64,000 bases of DNA, taken from Warburgia ugandensis. Its lineage: Eukaryota; Streptophyta; Magnoliopsida; Canellales; Canellaceae. The translations under genes and the position numbers were made by a program. The DNA lies in contig CP141126.1 of the NCBI GenBank assembly GCA_035236585.1, positions 68,487,414-68,551,413 on the forward strand. Direction: 5' to 3'. Below the pieces are notes generated by a model that saw only the letters and a list, made by a program, of their open reading frames with translations, ran no database searches and was not told the origin of the DNA. Shown piece by piece: positions 1 to 11,177 of this stretch (position 1 is the first letter of the stretch; each line of letters begins with the position of its first letter).

Positions 1-766
1 ACATTGTGTAGATCACATCAACATAAACAAGAACTACATTTTGCATGCAAAATTTTAAGGTCACTAACAATGAATGACCTTCACTAGAGAATGTGACTAG
101 AGACATTGTTGCTGGTGGCCATTTCCCCCCTAAAATATCAAATTGAATAAGGGGAATCATAGATCAGAGTCCCACCTACAATCTCCCAAAGTTTGGTGAA
201 ATTCAACATTGTTTGATGCTGAAAAATGTCAAAAATGGTAACTTTTATTGCATTTTGGTCCAGTCACTGTCTTTGCTCCAATCCACCACTATTTCTTGGC
301 TGATATTTACTGTTTCTTGGGTCTTTTGTTTATGTTGGCAAGAAGATGATGGTGAATGGTACCAATCCCGTCTGTCTAGGAGATCGACATGTATTTCCCT
401 TCGTAGATCTCCTTCTCTCTATCATCGCAGTTCCCTCTAGCGGCTTGGTTCCTCCTTCCTCTCCCTCCTTTCTCCTCCTTCTTCTCCTCTCCTTCCTCTC
501 TTCTTCTCTTTCTTCTGCCTCTTTTCTTTTGTCTCTCTGTTGGGTTTTCCTTTATGTGTGTGTGTCGGGTTCAAGAACAGACCATTAGGTCTCTTCTTTG
601 ATTCACTTAAGTGGGAAGGGGTGCCATTATCAAACTAGCCCCCTTCATTTAATTATGAAAAAAATTCTTTTTTATTAAATTTCTAAAGTTACAGTCAAAA
701 GAGATGAACATTATTTATGATGATTCTCAAACATCTCTTGAGTGTCCAACTCAGCTCTTTGAAAGT
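1..766 (-). mobile_element. Partial gypsy-type LTR, cut at window start
   Basis: This stretch aligns with bases 37490-38055, the right part of a minus-strand LTR. Shared blocks include the opening GTGTAGATCACATCAA, TTTACTRTTTCTTGGGTCTTTT, the pyrimidine-rich block near 440-540, GCCATTATCAAA near 620, and AGTCAAAAGAGATGAA near 695. Similarity stops near 766, whereas the 35145-38301 LTR runs another 245 bases, so this copy is cut or interrupted there. It continues beyond the left edge of the window. The open frames over the CT-rich part are low-complexity and not taken as genes. Confidence 0.6.
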
Positions 767-1703
767 GTTTGATTTTGCATAAAAACTACACAATTAGTTA
801 CCCCGTGTGTTACAACTTACGGGGGTAAATTAGGGTTTTTGACCAAAATTCATAGCACATGCATTTTTTGACCTAGTGACTCAAAAAATTGATATTTTGT
901 ATTTTCAAAGGCTAATCTAAGATAAATATGTGATTAATGATATTTTTAGGATTTAATTAACTACTTTTACTTTTTGTAGGAGTCAAGATGGCGATCCGAC
1001 AGTTGAGATCAATTGGGATGAAATTAGAAGATCAAGTCAAAGACTAAAAGTCATCAATCCAACATGAGATCAATGCTAAGATCATCTTTTGGACAAGCAA
1101 TGGATGCAATTAGAAGAGTTAAAGGAGGCCAAAGTGAGCCCATGAATAAGCCATGCAAAGTCCACCACCTTTGCATAGGTTTCACTTAAGGTACTTAACT
1201 ATATTCAAGGCATAAACAAGAGGACAAGCTATGGAGTGAAGCCAACCACTAAACCCAAGGATAGGAGCCATTAAGATAAGCTAAGAGAATAATCTAAGCC
1301 AACCATGAAGCCAAGCCCTATGGAGCCTTCAAAGTTAGCCATGAAAGCCACATGAGCTAAACTAAATGGAAGGCCATGATTGGTGGAGAATTTGAAGAAT
1401 TATCTTTGAGATTTATGGGGATATTTTGAAGAGAATTAAGGAAAATTTTACTAGTATAAGGAGGCATGCGGACCAATAGGAAGAGACCCCTCTATTTTTC
1501 ATGGTTTTCCCACTTTTTTTTCTCACTTTCCACCTCACCCCTAAGATGCACCACGAATTTCACTTTCTATTCAAGAATCCTACAAATACAAGACTCCTCC
1601 ACCTTCTTAAACTCCCATTCAAACCATCCAACCAATCCCAAAGTCTTAGAAAATCACTTAGCCAATCAAAATTTCCCATCTCACCTTTCTTTCCTATCTT
1701 TTC

Positions 1704-1708
1704 CTACT
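1704..1708. repeat. Target site duplication CTACT, left copy
   Basis: CTACT immediately precedes TGTTAAG and is repeated at 11173-11177 directly after the second LTR. A five-base duplication is the expected product of LTR retrotransposon integrase. Confidence 0.88.
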
Positions 1709-2254
1709 TGTTAAGTGTTCAAATTTGGTCAAAATACCCCTAATTTAGTGTTCAATTAGAGCGTCTAGGCCAGCAAGTTCAAGATTTTACATAAAATATT
1801 TAATTTTAGCTTTAATTGGCCATCCAACCGTTGAATTGCAAAATTAACAGTCAGATGCTGATTAAAGCTAATTAGAGGAATACTGAACGGTTTAGATGAT
1901 TCTAATTGGGTCCTGTGCATTGCAGATTAATCGACTCAAGTGTGGATGCTCCAGATCGAATCAAGGATATCAGATGAGGATGATGAAGTTTCGAGGAAAA
2001 AGAAGACTTTGAAGAGTCCTAGGATAGGATAAAGTTGAAGACTTGTAGAGTTCTAGCAAGTCTAGACTTCTAATGGACCCCACTCTCTCTCTCTTATCTC
2101 TCTTTTCCCTCTCTCTTATCTTTTCTTTCCACTTATCTCACTCCTCTCTTCTCTTGTTCTCTTATCTCTCCATCTCTACACATCTCTCTCTTCCTTTTAA
2201 TTCCCTTTCCCCTCTCTCTTCTGGACACTTTTTCCCTTTTTGGGAGGCTGGGTT

Positions 2255-2256
<2 letters not shown>

Positions 2257-2314
<58 letters not shown>
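2257..2314. repeat. (CT)29 microsatellite in 5' LTR
   Basis: An uninterrupted 58-base CT run. The same place in the 3' LTR (9233-9310) is 78 bases long, so this tract has changed length since insertion. Confidence 0.97.
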
Positions 2315-2319
<5 letters not shown>

Positions 2320-2655
2320 CTATTATCTTTCTTCCCCCTCACCGAGTGCTCCCTTCTCCATTTCACTCTTTCCCATCCATTTTTTTCCCTTCCTCCCTCC
2401 TCCTTATTTTTCTCCTCTCCAATCTCTCCTCTCGCACGCTCCTTCTCCTCTTCTACTCTCTCCTTCTCCTTCCACTTTCTTCTTCTCCCTTAGCTGAACC
2501 GTAGGTGAAAGCAGAACCAACTCTCCTCCTCACTGACTAGCCTCGGTTGGTGACACACCAACTAGGCTAGGCATCAAACCCAATTCCTTTTCTCCCACTC
2601 CACTCTGTGGTCCAGTCCAGTCTCTCTCTCATCTTTTTCTGTCGCACCCATAGTT

Positions 2656-2765
2656 GGTTGATGTAGGCGTCATTTTCCTCTGCCAGATCTCCTCCATGCA
2701 CTAGGAATCAGGTTGATGTAGGCGTCATTTTCCTCTGCCAGATCTCCTCCATGCACTAGGAATCA
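2656..2765. repeat. 55-bp tandem duplication (two copies) in 5' LTR
   Basis: Two identical 55-base units (2656-2710 and 2711-2765) begin GGTTGATGTAGGCGTC and end ACTAGGAATCA. The 3' LTR has a single unit near 9650, so the duplication arose after the element inserted. Confidence 0.95.
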
Positions 2766-2890
2766 TTTTTCCCTTTTCACCTGTGCTTCACCCCTCATCC
2801 CTCCATCTTCACCGCCCAAGACGTCATCTCACTCTTCCAAACTTGCAAGCTCTCAACCCGCTCCCATCTCCATCTCCCTTATTCTCACGT

Positions 2891-2934
<44 letters not shown>

Positions 2935-3129
2935 CACTATCTACCCAGTCCAGCCAGCATAACTAGTCACACCCAGCCCAGATTGCACCTTCAGCACCGA
3001 AACGCACCAACCAAAAATCCAGTCATAGGCCGGATTGCACCCGCTACATCTCCAGCATTTTTCTCAGCTCCGGATTGTCCAAGGGAAGAAACCCAAATCG
3101 GGTCTCTATGTCGTCGGACGTCCCATAGA

Positions 3130-3637
3130 GAGAAAACCCAGATCAGGTTTTCTCCCATCTCTTCCCCTCTCCTTTTTCTTCCTCTCTTCACTATCTTCTC
3201 TTCCTCAAGTCTCATCCCTCTTCTCTTGGCTATCCATAGGTGCGTGACACACCTAGCAGGCCTGGCATCAACCTTCTCCTCTCCACCCTTCTCCTTTGCA
3301 GTATTCTGTTCTCTCAAGCTTTCTCACTCTCATTTCCCACTGGTCGACCTAGGTGCGTGACACACCAAGTAGGCCAAGCAACAAACTCAATTTCCTATTT
3401 TCACCCGCCCTTATCTCTCTCACACACTCTCTCTGTCTCTGTGTTCTTGCATGGTCCTAGGAAGGAAACCCAAGACGGGTTTCCATCCTTCTTCCTTCTC
3501 TCCCTCTCCTTTCTTCTCCCTTTCTATCTTTTCCCGCATATCCCTCTTCTTTCCCATCTTCTCCTTCGGATTCCCTTTCTTCGTCAATTTTTCTCATCCC
3601 CGGACATCCCGGAGAAGGAAACCCGAACTGGGTTTCC
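3130..3637. other. Series of short perfect inverted repeats in 5' LTR
   Basis: Three perfect hairpins lie here. GAGAAAACC/GGTTTTCTC has a 7-base loop (3130-3154). GGAAACCC/GGGTTTCC has a 5-base loop AAGAC (3464-3484). GGAAACCC/GGGTTTCC has a 5-base loop GAACT (3617-3637). An imperfect version starts near 3085. The last two recur with identical arms in the 3' LTR at 10457-10477 and 10610-10630. Their function is unknown. Confidence 0.85.
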
Positions 3638-4188
3638 ACTCCTGCACACTCCTCTTCCCTTCTCTTCTCCTCCTTTTTCTTCTCTTCTTCTTCTTTTTCC
3701 CCCTCCATCTCCTTCATTCTTCTTCGTCGGGTCTGGTTTTTCTCTTCAAAACCATATTTTCAACGAAATTCCATTTTTGCCCTCCTTCTTTAAAAGTAAT
3801 TACAATTATGTCCTTTCTGGTTAATTACATCTAGATCCCCAGTTTAATTCCATTTGAGTCCCTGATTTAATACCAACTGTGTCCATGTGCTATTCTGATT
3901 TTAACTTATCCACATTCTGACTATCTAGGGACAGGCTTATCCAGGACTGCTTATTTCGTTGCATTTTCAGTGTTTTTGGAATAAATAATTGTGTAAATTG
4001 GAATAGTTGAATAAATTTAGATTTTATTTTATTGATGGTTTAATTCTGGTATATTCTTTGTTTTGGTTCTTTCATTAATTGATTTTTATTGAAAACTCCA
4101 ATTAATGCGAGTCCTTGTGGGTTCGACCTATAATTGCATAGCTATACTACAATAGCTCGTGCACTTGTGGAAAATATCAACAAGGTTT

Positions 4189-4207
4189 TGGCACCATTGC
4201 CAGGGAC
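4189..4207 (+). promoter_or_regulatory. Primer binding site, tRNA-Asp type
   Basis: TGGCACCATTGCCAGGGAC lies six bases after the LTR end. It matches the complement of the 3' end of plant tRNA-Asp (TGGCGCCGTTGCCGGGGAT) except at four positions. Three of the four turn CpG into CpA, the decay expected of methylated cytosine on the other strand. Confidence 0.82.
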
Positions 4208-5344
4208 TTACAAAGGAGTTCTGATAAAATTTAATTAAAAAATCCAAAAAATAAAAAATGATTAGGAATTGCATTTTATGTGCATTTTGCAATTTTTTTA
4301 GTGCATAACCACCTACTTCCTTAAAATTGTTACTTATTTCTAAATTTTCTTTTTTAGAAAACAGGAAAGTGGAGAAAATTGGAAAGTAATCCTCATCAAC
4401 ATGGAAATTTCCCTGCTTTCCTAGATTAGAAATTTTTTAATCTTTTGAGTGAAGCTTGTAGTGAGGAGCCTTGTAAATTAAATTTCCTATTTTCATTTTA
4501 AAGGATTGTATAATACAGGGCAAGTGTGGGATAAGGTGGCCCACACTTGATCTTCATCAGAAACCCCACTGTGAGTTTCCTCACTCATTTCAATTCCTAG
4601 ATTAGGGTTTGCATTTAGGGTAAAATTGCATTGTGTGGTAGTGTAAATCATATAGAAATCATCCTCTTATAATTGTTACATTTTTAGGTTTTTGCATTAG
4701 TTTATTGCTTTTCATTGCATTTTAGGACACAATTACTGCTTTAAGGTGATATATATGTTGAACAAAATTCCATGGAGTGTGGAATTCATTAGTTAGGTCA
4801 CCCTACCCCCATAAGATCAAGGGTGGATTTCATCACGACTCCTTGGCCCACCTAGGATAATCACCTCAAGTGCGCCACCCTACCCTTCAATTTAAATTAA
4901 AATCAATTAGAAGAGACCTATAGGGCCATCACATGCTCGTAGGACCCTCTTATTAAGACTTGATTTATTGTCACTCCAGTAACTTTTGAGCATTGTGGTT
5001 AATGAGGGTTGTCTAATAGAGCCTCGCTCTTCCGTCACCTCCTGTTGATGTTTGTGAGGTCTAAATGCCTCCTTACATGAGGGTTGTATTAGCCACCTTG
5101 CGAAGAACCTAACTGGTAAGCAATAATCAAGTCTGAAGGATAGTAGGAGCGCTAAATTAGGCTAATTAAAAGCATTGTCCCCACACAATTTCAAGAAAAT
5201 CATATATGTTGCTTATTAGCTTCGAGGATTATATTGTGTCCTTTGTTTGTTCATCATTCTAGGAAGTTAGGTTGCATCATGTAAGTTAGTTTTCATCTTA
5301 AAAAAAAAAAATGGAGCCTATCAAGAAGGGGATAGATTTCATAG
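4208..5344 (+). other. Untranslated leader of Tat-type element
   Basis: There are no open frames of note. About 4825-5125 has an inverted relative at 49205-49515 inside a solo LTR, which shows that this leader is a conserved, repeated module. Confidence 0.6.
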
Positions 5345-5794
5345 ATGGATCAGTTAGATCTTATGGAAAGTCAATTGCTTAGGCTAATAGCTTCTAGGCA
5401 AAGTGCGCCACAACATCAATACCATAATGACTATACATATTATGAGCATCCATATTCCACCCCTTCCTTGCCCCCATCAAGCTCCACATACAATGAATAC
5501 TATCAGGAGCTAGTGGGTGCACCTGATGCATTCACATACCCTAGCAATTTTTATTCTGAGACAAATTATCAAGACTCTAATGGATGGGCTAAGCATCATG
5601 AACATCCATGGTCTCAGGATTACCAATATCAGGAAGAACCACAATGGTCTCACCCTGATCAATACAACCATGATTATTCCGAATATCAGGGTCAACCATC
5701 ATGTGTTCAGCCTGGTCAGTCCTTTTTTAGTACCCCAATGCCACAACAATACCAACCCTATGAGTCATTTCCTCTACCAAAAAACCACTATTAG
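5345..5794 (+). CDS. Unrecognised Tyr/Gln/Pro-rich protein of Tat-type element
   Basis: The 149-codon frame starts at an ATG in the context ATAGATGG, after a long stop-rich leader. It is rich in Tyr, Gln, Pro, His and Ser, with no Cys-His zinc knuckle, no protease motif and no membrane segment. The start MDQLDLMESQLLRLIASRQ is followed by low-complexity sequence. Its position after the tRNA-Asp primer site and leader is where gag starts in related elements. Composition suggests a disordered linker, perhaps a remnant of the Gag C-terminal part, but I cannot assign it. The next open frame (5803) is in another phase, so the two may once have been continuous. Confidence 0.4.
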   Translation: MDQLDLMESQLLRLIASRQSAPQHQYHNDYTYYEHPYSTPSLPPSSSTYNEYYQELVGAPDAFTYPSNFYSETNYQDSNGWAKHHEHPWSQDYQYQEEPQWSHPDQYNHDYSEYQGQPSCVQPGQSFFSTPMPQQYQPYESFPLPKNHY

Positions 5795-5802
5795 ATGAAA
5801 AA

Positions 5803-6864
5803 ATGCAACATATGTGTGAAATAATAGCACAAGGGAATAAGGAAATAAGACAAATGATGGAGCATTACACCGAGGAAATAAAACGAGGGACGGAGGAATT
5901 TGAGGCAAAACTGAAACAAATTAGTGGGAATATAGAGCCATTTATTCTTGACACTAGGATGGAAATTTCTTATGATCCTTATGAGCCACAAAGTCTACAA
6001 CCATCCTTAGAAATCTCCAACTTTGATATACTTGAGTCATGTCCTGATTCTGATTATGAAGTGACTTCCATTGATGAAGAGCATAACACTTTAGAAAAAT
6101 CCAACCCTAATCCTCTAGATGTGTGTCCTACCCATTTGTATGACTCTGATGAAGACACATCTATTGAGGAGACGCCTGAGTTGTTGGATAATGTGCCTCT
6201 AATGGACACTTCTAGATAGCAAGCTAGAGCAGATCCTCTTATATTGCATGACATTCAAATTGAGCCTTTTAATGTAGAAGATGTACTTGATTGGGACCTA
6301 GCAACCTTATTTGAACAAACATCAGATGATAATATAGGCCCAATTACTACCGTACCTATACTTGAAGCAAAGTCAATTGATACGCATCAACCTACTCTAG
6401 GATACACATCAGAAGATAACTGGGGTTTAAGCCAAACCTTGTCCCCGCCTCTAGTAATACAAGAACAACCTATTAGAGAAGGGCAAAGTCAGATTATTAC
6501 CCTAGTTCAAGACAATGATAGGGATATTGAGGAAAAAGATAAATTGCATAGAATAGTCATTATTATCCCTCAATTTGGTCAAAACAAGGACTGGTTGTCA
6601 CCATATGGTCTAAGAAAATACACTGTAGTTCATGCAGTCATTGTGTTACCCTCACCTCAAATTTCTAGGTGGAGCAATTATATTGACTACCGTGAAATAT
6701 TAAAGATGGGAGATCATCAATATGGTCCCACTACTTTTACAATTGCAGTGATCTACTGTCTTATATTCATATCACCACCTAAAATTTCAAAGTGGAGGCC
6801 ATATATAGATTACCATGAAATTCTGAAGTGGCATGAGAATTCTTGCCATTTCATCTTAGGGTAA
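5803..6864 (+). pseudogene. Unrecognised element protein with duplicated motif
   Basis: Two open stretches in the same phase (5803-6219 and 6244-6864) are separated by one TAG at 6217-6219. The first begins with a charged, probably coiled-coil segment (QHMCEIIAQGNKEIRQMMEH and on), then an acidic region rich in Asp, Glu and Pro. The second, 206 codons from its own ATG, ends with an internal duplication. Around residues 138-154 the pattern is PQISRWSNYIDYREILK, and around residues 179-195 it is PKISKWRPYIDYHEILK. It matches no gag, pol or env domain I know. It sits just upstream of the GCGCTTATTGGGAGG block, where Athila elements carry their last frame. Function is unknown. Confidence 0.4.
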
Positions 6865-7775
6865 GGATTATGACAAATAAAGCTAACCTAGTTAGCTTCA
6901 GGTTTAGAAAGTTAGGTTAGGAAATGTCTGGCTGAAGATGTTAAACTTAGCGCTTATTGGGAGGCAACCCAAAGGTTTAGAGTCTACATCCCTCTACTTT
7001 CATATAGAATCCTATGTTTTCAAACATTAGGGACAATGTTTCATTCTGGTTGGGGGTAGATGCACTAGAGATTTTGAGTTTTCTTGAAGAAAAAAAAATG
7101 AAAATTTTTGAAAAAAGAAAAAGAAAAAAAAGAGAGTTTTTAAAGAAGAGTTCCCTTAATGTGATGAGAACTAGATGTTCAGAATTTAGTAAATATACTG
7201 TTTTCACCTCTTAATGGGAATGCATATGATTAGTTTTGCATGCCATTCATATGTTGAAGCATTTTATGAAAGTTAATTCTCGGAAACCATTTACACACAG
7301 CACATATTCAAGACTAATATAGTGATATGACTTAGAGGCCCTAAGGAAAATCAGTGGAGACCTATAACCTAGTGAGAGTTTGAGACTATCTTCTTTAAGA
7401 GAGTCCATAATTTCTTCAGTGTACATGCATTAGTGTGATCCTGTTATCCTTATTTTGGTTAAACATCAAGAATAAATAGGTGTAATAGCTTTAATTCTAG
7501 AAATTTATTGAATCTGATAGGCTTGAGGAAACCTAGGAAATGATATAGGCCATCCTTGCTCAGCCTAGAGACATAAAGCCTACCCAATATAGTATACCAC
7601 TAGTTAGCCTTTTGAGCCTGTTATTAAGCCTTTTCTTTCTTAACCTCATTCACCTTAACCTAGAATAACCCAAAATAAATAACCACTACCCATCTTCAAA
7701 ATGAGTAGAGTAGAAAAAATTCAAAAATAGGACAAAAAGCAAAAGAAATGAGAAAAATTAGCTATCTTTCTTCTG

Positions 7776-7844
<69 letters not shown>

Positions 7845-8674
7845 AGGAAAGAAAAAGAAAGACCAAAAATTTGAAAGAGAAATTCACTTCAAGTACAAAC
7901 CCAAAAGAAAAGTTGTCCTAACAGATATTCATTGAAGTCATCTACTCTATTTTGAACCATTGAAATCTTTATACCTTTCTTTTCTAAACCTATCCTAAGC
8001 CTATATTTTGTCCTATTTAAAGACCTATTAATCTTAGGCAGACATAACCTTATAGAAGAGATAAAAAGAAAGAATTAAGGTAAAAGACTCCTAATATTCT
8101 TGGTGATAACATCCAATCTTATGAATCACTTTCCTTTGTCTCATGAGCATTGAAAATAATTATGTGAACCATCAGCTTGTTGGATTCAGTCACATAATGA
8201 GAGAAATATGTTTAACCCCTTATCTGAGAGTTTTATTTTTGAGCGTATACCTGTGAGGATTTGAGGTCAAAGCATATTTCCAATGGAATGTAGGCATATC
8301 CAATTAGACATCAAGATTTATGAGGCTGTACATAAACATATCCACTTCGAGGAATAGCTCAAATAAAATGTCTTTAATATGAGTATGGTGTGTAAAATTG
8401 TCAAATCTTCTTCATTAAGTTGTGAAAAACTAGTAAAATTGATGATGAATGAGGATTCTCTGAGATAAAATAAGGAACTCGACTTTATTGAATTTTGTGG
8501 GTATATTCACTACATACCCTCACGAGCCTAACTTGTCCACTAGGGGTAACCTAAGGGTTCAGGGGCTTGTTGCATATGCTCAATGCAATCGTGCGTACCT
8601 ATGCAAGTGGCACATTGTACCAATTTTGTATAAAATAATTGTTTGCATGTTTTGCTCAGGACGAGCAAAATGCT
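6865..8674 (+). other. 3' untranslated region of Tat-type element
   Basis: Long non-coding stretch holding the GCGCTTATTGGGAGGCAACC motif (6950-6969), a GGTTGGGGGTAG repeat of the polypurine motif near 7048, an A/G-rich tract around 7088-7150 and a (GA)n run at 7779-7840. Athila/Tat relatives typically have such a region between the last frame and the 3' LTR. Confidence 0.65.
7779..7840. repeat. (AG)n microsatellite
   Basis: An uninterrupted 62-base AG run in the 3' untranslated part of the Tat-type element. It is opposite in strand sense to the CT runs in the LTRs. Confidence 0.97.
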
Positions 8675-8686
8675 GGTTGGGGGCTA
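8675..8686 (+). promoter_or_regulatory. Polypurine tract of Tat-type element
   Basis: GGTTGGGGGCTA directly abuts the TGTTAAG start of the 3' LTR and follows the CTCAGGACGAGCAAAATGCT block. It is the expected plus-strand primer site. Confidence 0.75.
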
Positions 8687-9230
8687 TGTTAAGTGTTCAA
8701 ATTTGGTCAAAATACCCCTAATTTAGTGTTCAATTAGAGCGTCTAGGCCAACAAGTTCAAGATTTTACATAAAATATTTAATTTTAGCTTTAATTCGCCA
8801 TCCAACCATTGAATTGCAAAATTAACAATCAGATGATCATTAAAGCTAATCAGAGGAATACTAAACAGTTCAGATGATTCTAATTGGGTCCTGTGCATTG
8901 CAGATTAATCGACTCAGGCATGGACGCTCCAGATTGAATCAAGGATATCAGATGAGGATGATGAAGTTTCATGGAAAAAGAAGACTTTGAAGAGTCCTAA
9001 GACAGGATAAAGTTGAAGACTTGTAGAGTTCTAACAAGTCTAGACTTCTAGTGGACCCCACTCTCTCTCTTATCTCTCTTTTCCCTCTCTCTTATCTTTT
9101 CTTTCCACTTATCTCTCTCCTCCCTTCTCTTGTTCTCTTATCTCTCCATCTCTACACATCTCTCTCTTCCTTTTAATTCCCTTTCCCCTCTCTCTTCTGG
9201 ATAATTTTTCCCTTTTTGGGAGGCTGGGCT

Positions 9231-9232
<2 letters not shown>

Positions 9233-9310
<78 letters not shown>
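9233..9310. repeat. (CT)39 microsatellite in 3' LTR
   Basis: An uninterrupted 78-base CT run, orthologous in position to 2257-2314. Confidence 0.97.
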
Positions 9311-9313
<3 letters not shown>

Positions 9314-10296
9314 CTATTATCTTTCTTCCCCATCACCGAGTGCTCCCTTCTCCATTTCACTCTTTCCCATCCATTTTTTTCCCTTCCTCCCTCCTCCTTA
9401 TTCTTCTCCTCTCCAATCTCTCCTCTCACACGCTCCTTCTCCTCTTCTACTCTCTCCTTCTCCTTCCACTTTCTTCTTCTCCCTTGGCCGAACCGTAGGT
9501 GAAAGCAGAACCAACTCTCCTCCTCACGGACCAGCCTAGGTGCATGACACACCAAGTAGGCTAGGCATCAAACCCAATTCCTTTCCTCCCTCTCCACTCT
9601 ATCATCCAGTCCAGTCTCTCTCTCATCTTTTTCTATTGCGCCCATAGCTGGTTGATGTAGGCATCGTTTTCCTCTACCAGATCTCCTCCATGCACCAGGC
9701 ATCATTTTTTCCTTTTCACCTCTGCTTCTCCCCTCAGTCCTCCATCTTCACCGCCCAAGACATCATCTCACTCTTCTAAACTTCCAAGCTCTCAACTCGC
9801 TCCTGTCTCCATCTCTCTTATTCTCAAGCTCTTCTCCTCTCTCTCTCTCTTTCTCTCTCAAGCACTATCTACCTAGTCCGACCAGCATAACCAGTCGCAT
9901 CTAGCCCCGATCGCACCTTCACCACCGAAACGCACCAGCCAAAAATCCAGTCACAGGCCGGATCGCACCCCCTGCATCTCCGACATTTTTCTCGGCTCTG
10001 GACGATTTAAGGGAAGAAACCCAAATCGGGTTTTCTCCCATCTCTTCCCCTCTCCTTCTTCTTCCTCTCTTCACTATCATCTCTTCCTCAAGTCTCATCC
10101 CTCTTCTCTTGGCCACCCATAGGTGCGTGACACACCTAGCAGGCCTGGCATCAACCTTCTCCTCTCCACCCTTCTCCTCTGCAGTATTCTCTTCTCTCAA
10201 GCTTTCTCACTCTCGTTTCCCACTAGTCGGCCTAGGTGCATGACACACCAAGTAGGCCAAGCAACAAACTCAATTTCCTATTTCCACTCACCCTTA

Positions 10297-10438
<142 letters not shown>

Positions 10439-11172
10439 GTTGCACGATCCTAGGAAGGAAACCCAAGACGGGTTTCCATCCTTCTTCCTTCTCTCCCTCT
10501 CCTTTCTTCTCCCTTTCTATCTTTTCCCGCTTCTCCTTCTTCTTTCCCATCTTCTCCTCTAGATTCCCTTTCTTCGTCGGTTTTTCTCATCCCTAGACAT
10601 CCCGGAGAAGGAAACCCGAACTGGGTTTCCACTCCCTTGCACTCATCTTCCCTTCTCTTCTCCTCCTTTTTCTTCTCTTCTTCTCCCTTTTCCCCCTCCA
10701 TCTCCTTCATTCTTCTTCGTCGAGTCTGGTTTTTCTCTTCCAAACCATATTTTCAACGAAATTCCATTTTTGCCCTCCTTTAAAAGTAATTACAATTTTG
10801 TCCTTTCTTGTTAATTACATCTGGATCCCCAGTTTAATTCCATCTGAGTCCCTGATTTAATACCAAATGTGTCCATGTGCTATTCCGATTTTAACTTATC
10901 CACATTCTGACTATCCAGGGATAGGCTTATCCAGGACTACTTATTTCGTTGCATTTTCTATGTTTTGGGAATAAATAATTGTGTAAAATGCAACAATTGA
11001 ATAAACTTAGATTTTATTTTATTGATGGTTTAATTTTGGTATAGTCTTTGTTTTGGTTCTTTTATTAATTGAATTTTATTAAAAACTCCAATTAAAGCTA
11101 GTCCTTGTCGGTTCGACCTATAATTGCATAGCTATACTACAATAGCCCGTGCACTTGCGGAAAACATCAACA

Positions 11173-11177
11173 CTACT
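11173..11177. repeat. Target site duplication CTACT, right copy
   Basis: Matches 1704-1708 exactly and directly follows the LTR end CATCAACA. Confidence 0.88.

Larger units (their letters stand above)
1709..4182 (+). repeat. 5' LTR of Tat-type element (2474 bp)
   Basis: The LTR carries a (CT)29 tract at 2257-2314, a shorter CT tract near 2895-2931, a 55-base tandem duplication absent from the other LTR, three copies of a GTGACACACC-containing block (about 2550, 3240 and 3352), and perfect short hairpins. The long pyrimidine-rich centre gives Ser/Leu-rich open frames on the plus strand and Arg/Glu-rich ones on the minus strand. These are composition artefacts. The first 160 bases differ from the second LTR at only a handful of positions. 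Confidence 0.88.

Noticed and set aside
2073-2504. Ser/Leu-rich open frames across the CT tracts (also 9216-9539, 10123-10596, 15975-16241) and Arg/Glu-rich frames opposite them
   Set aside because: They are the automatic translation of (CT)n/(GA)n and pyrimidine-rich LTR sequence, differ between LTR partners, and have no domain.
4100-4182. GGGTTCGACC in the LTR ends as a possible tRNA T-arm
   Set aside because: No acceptor or anticodon stem around it. It is the usual conserved LTR-end block of this lineage.
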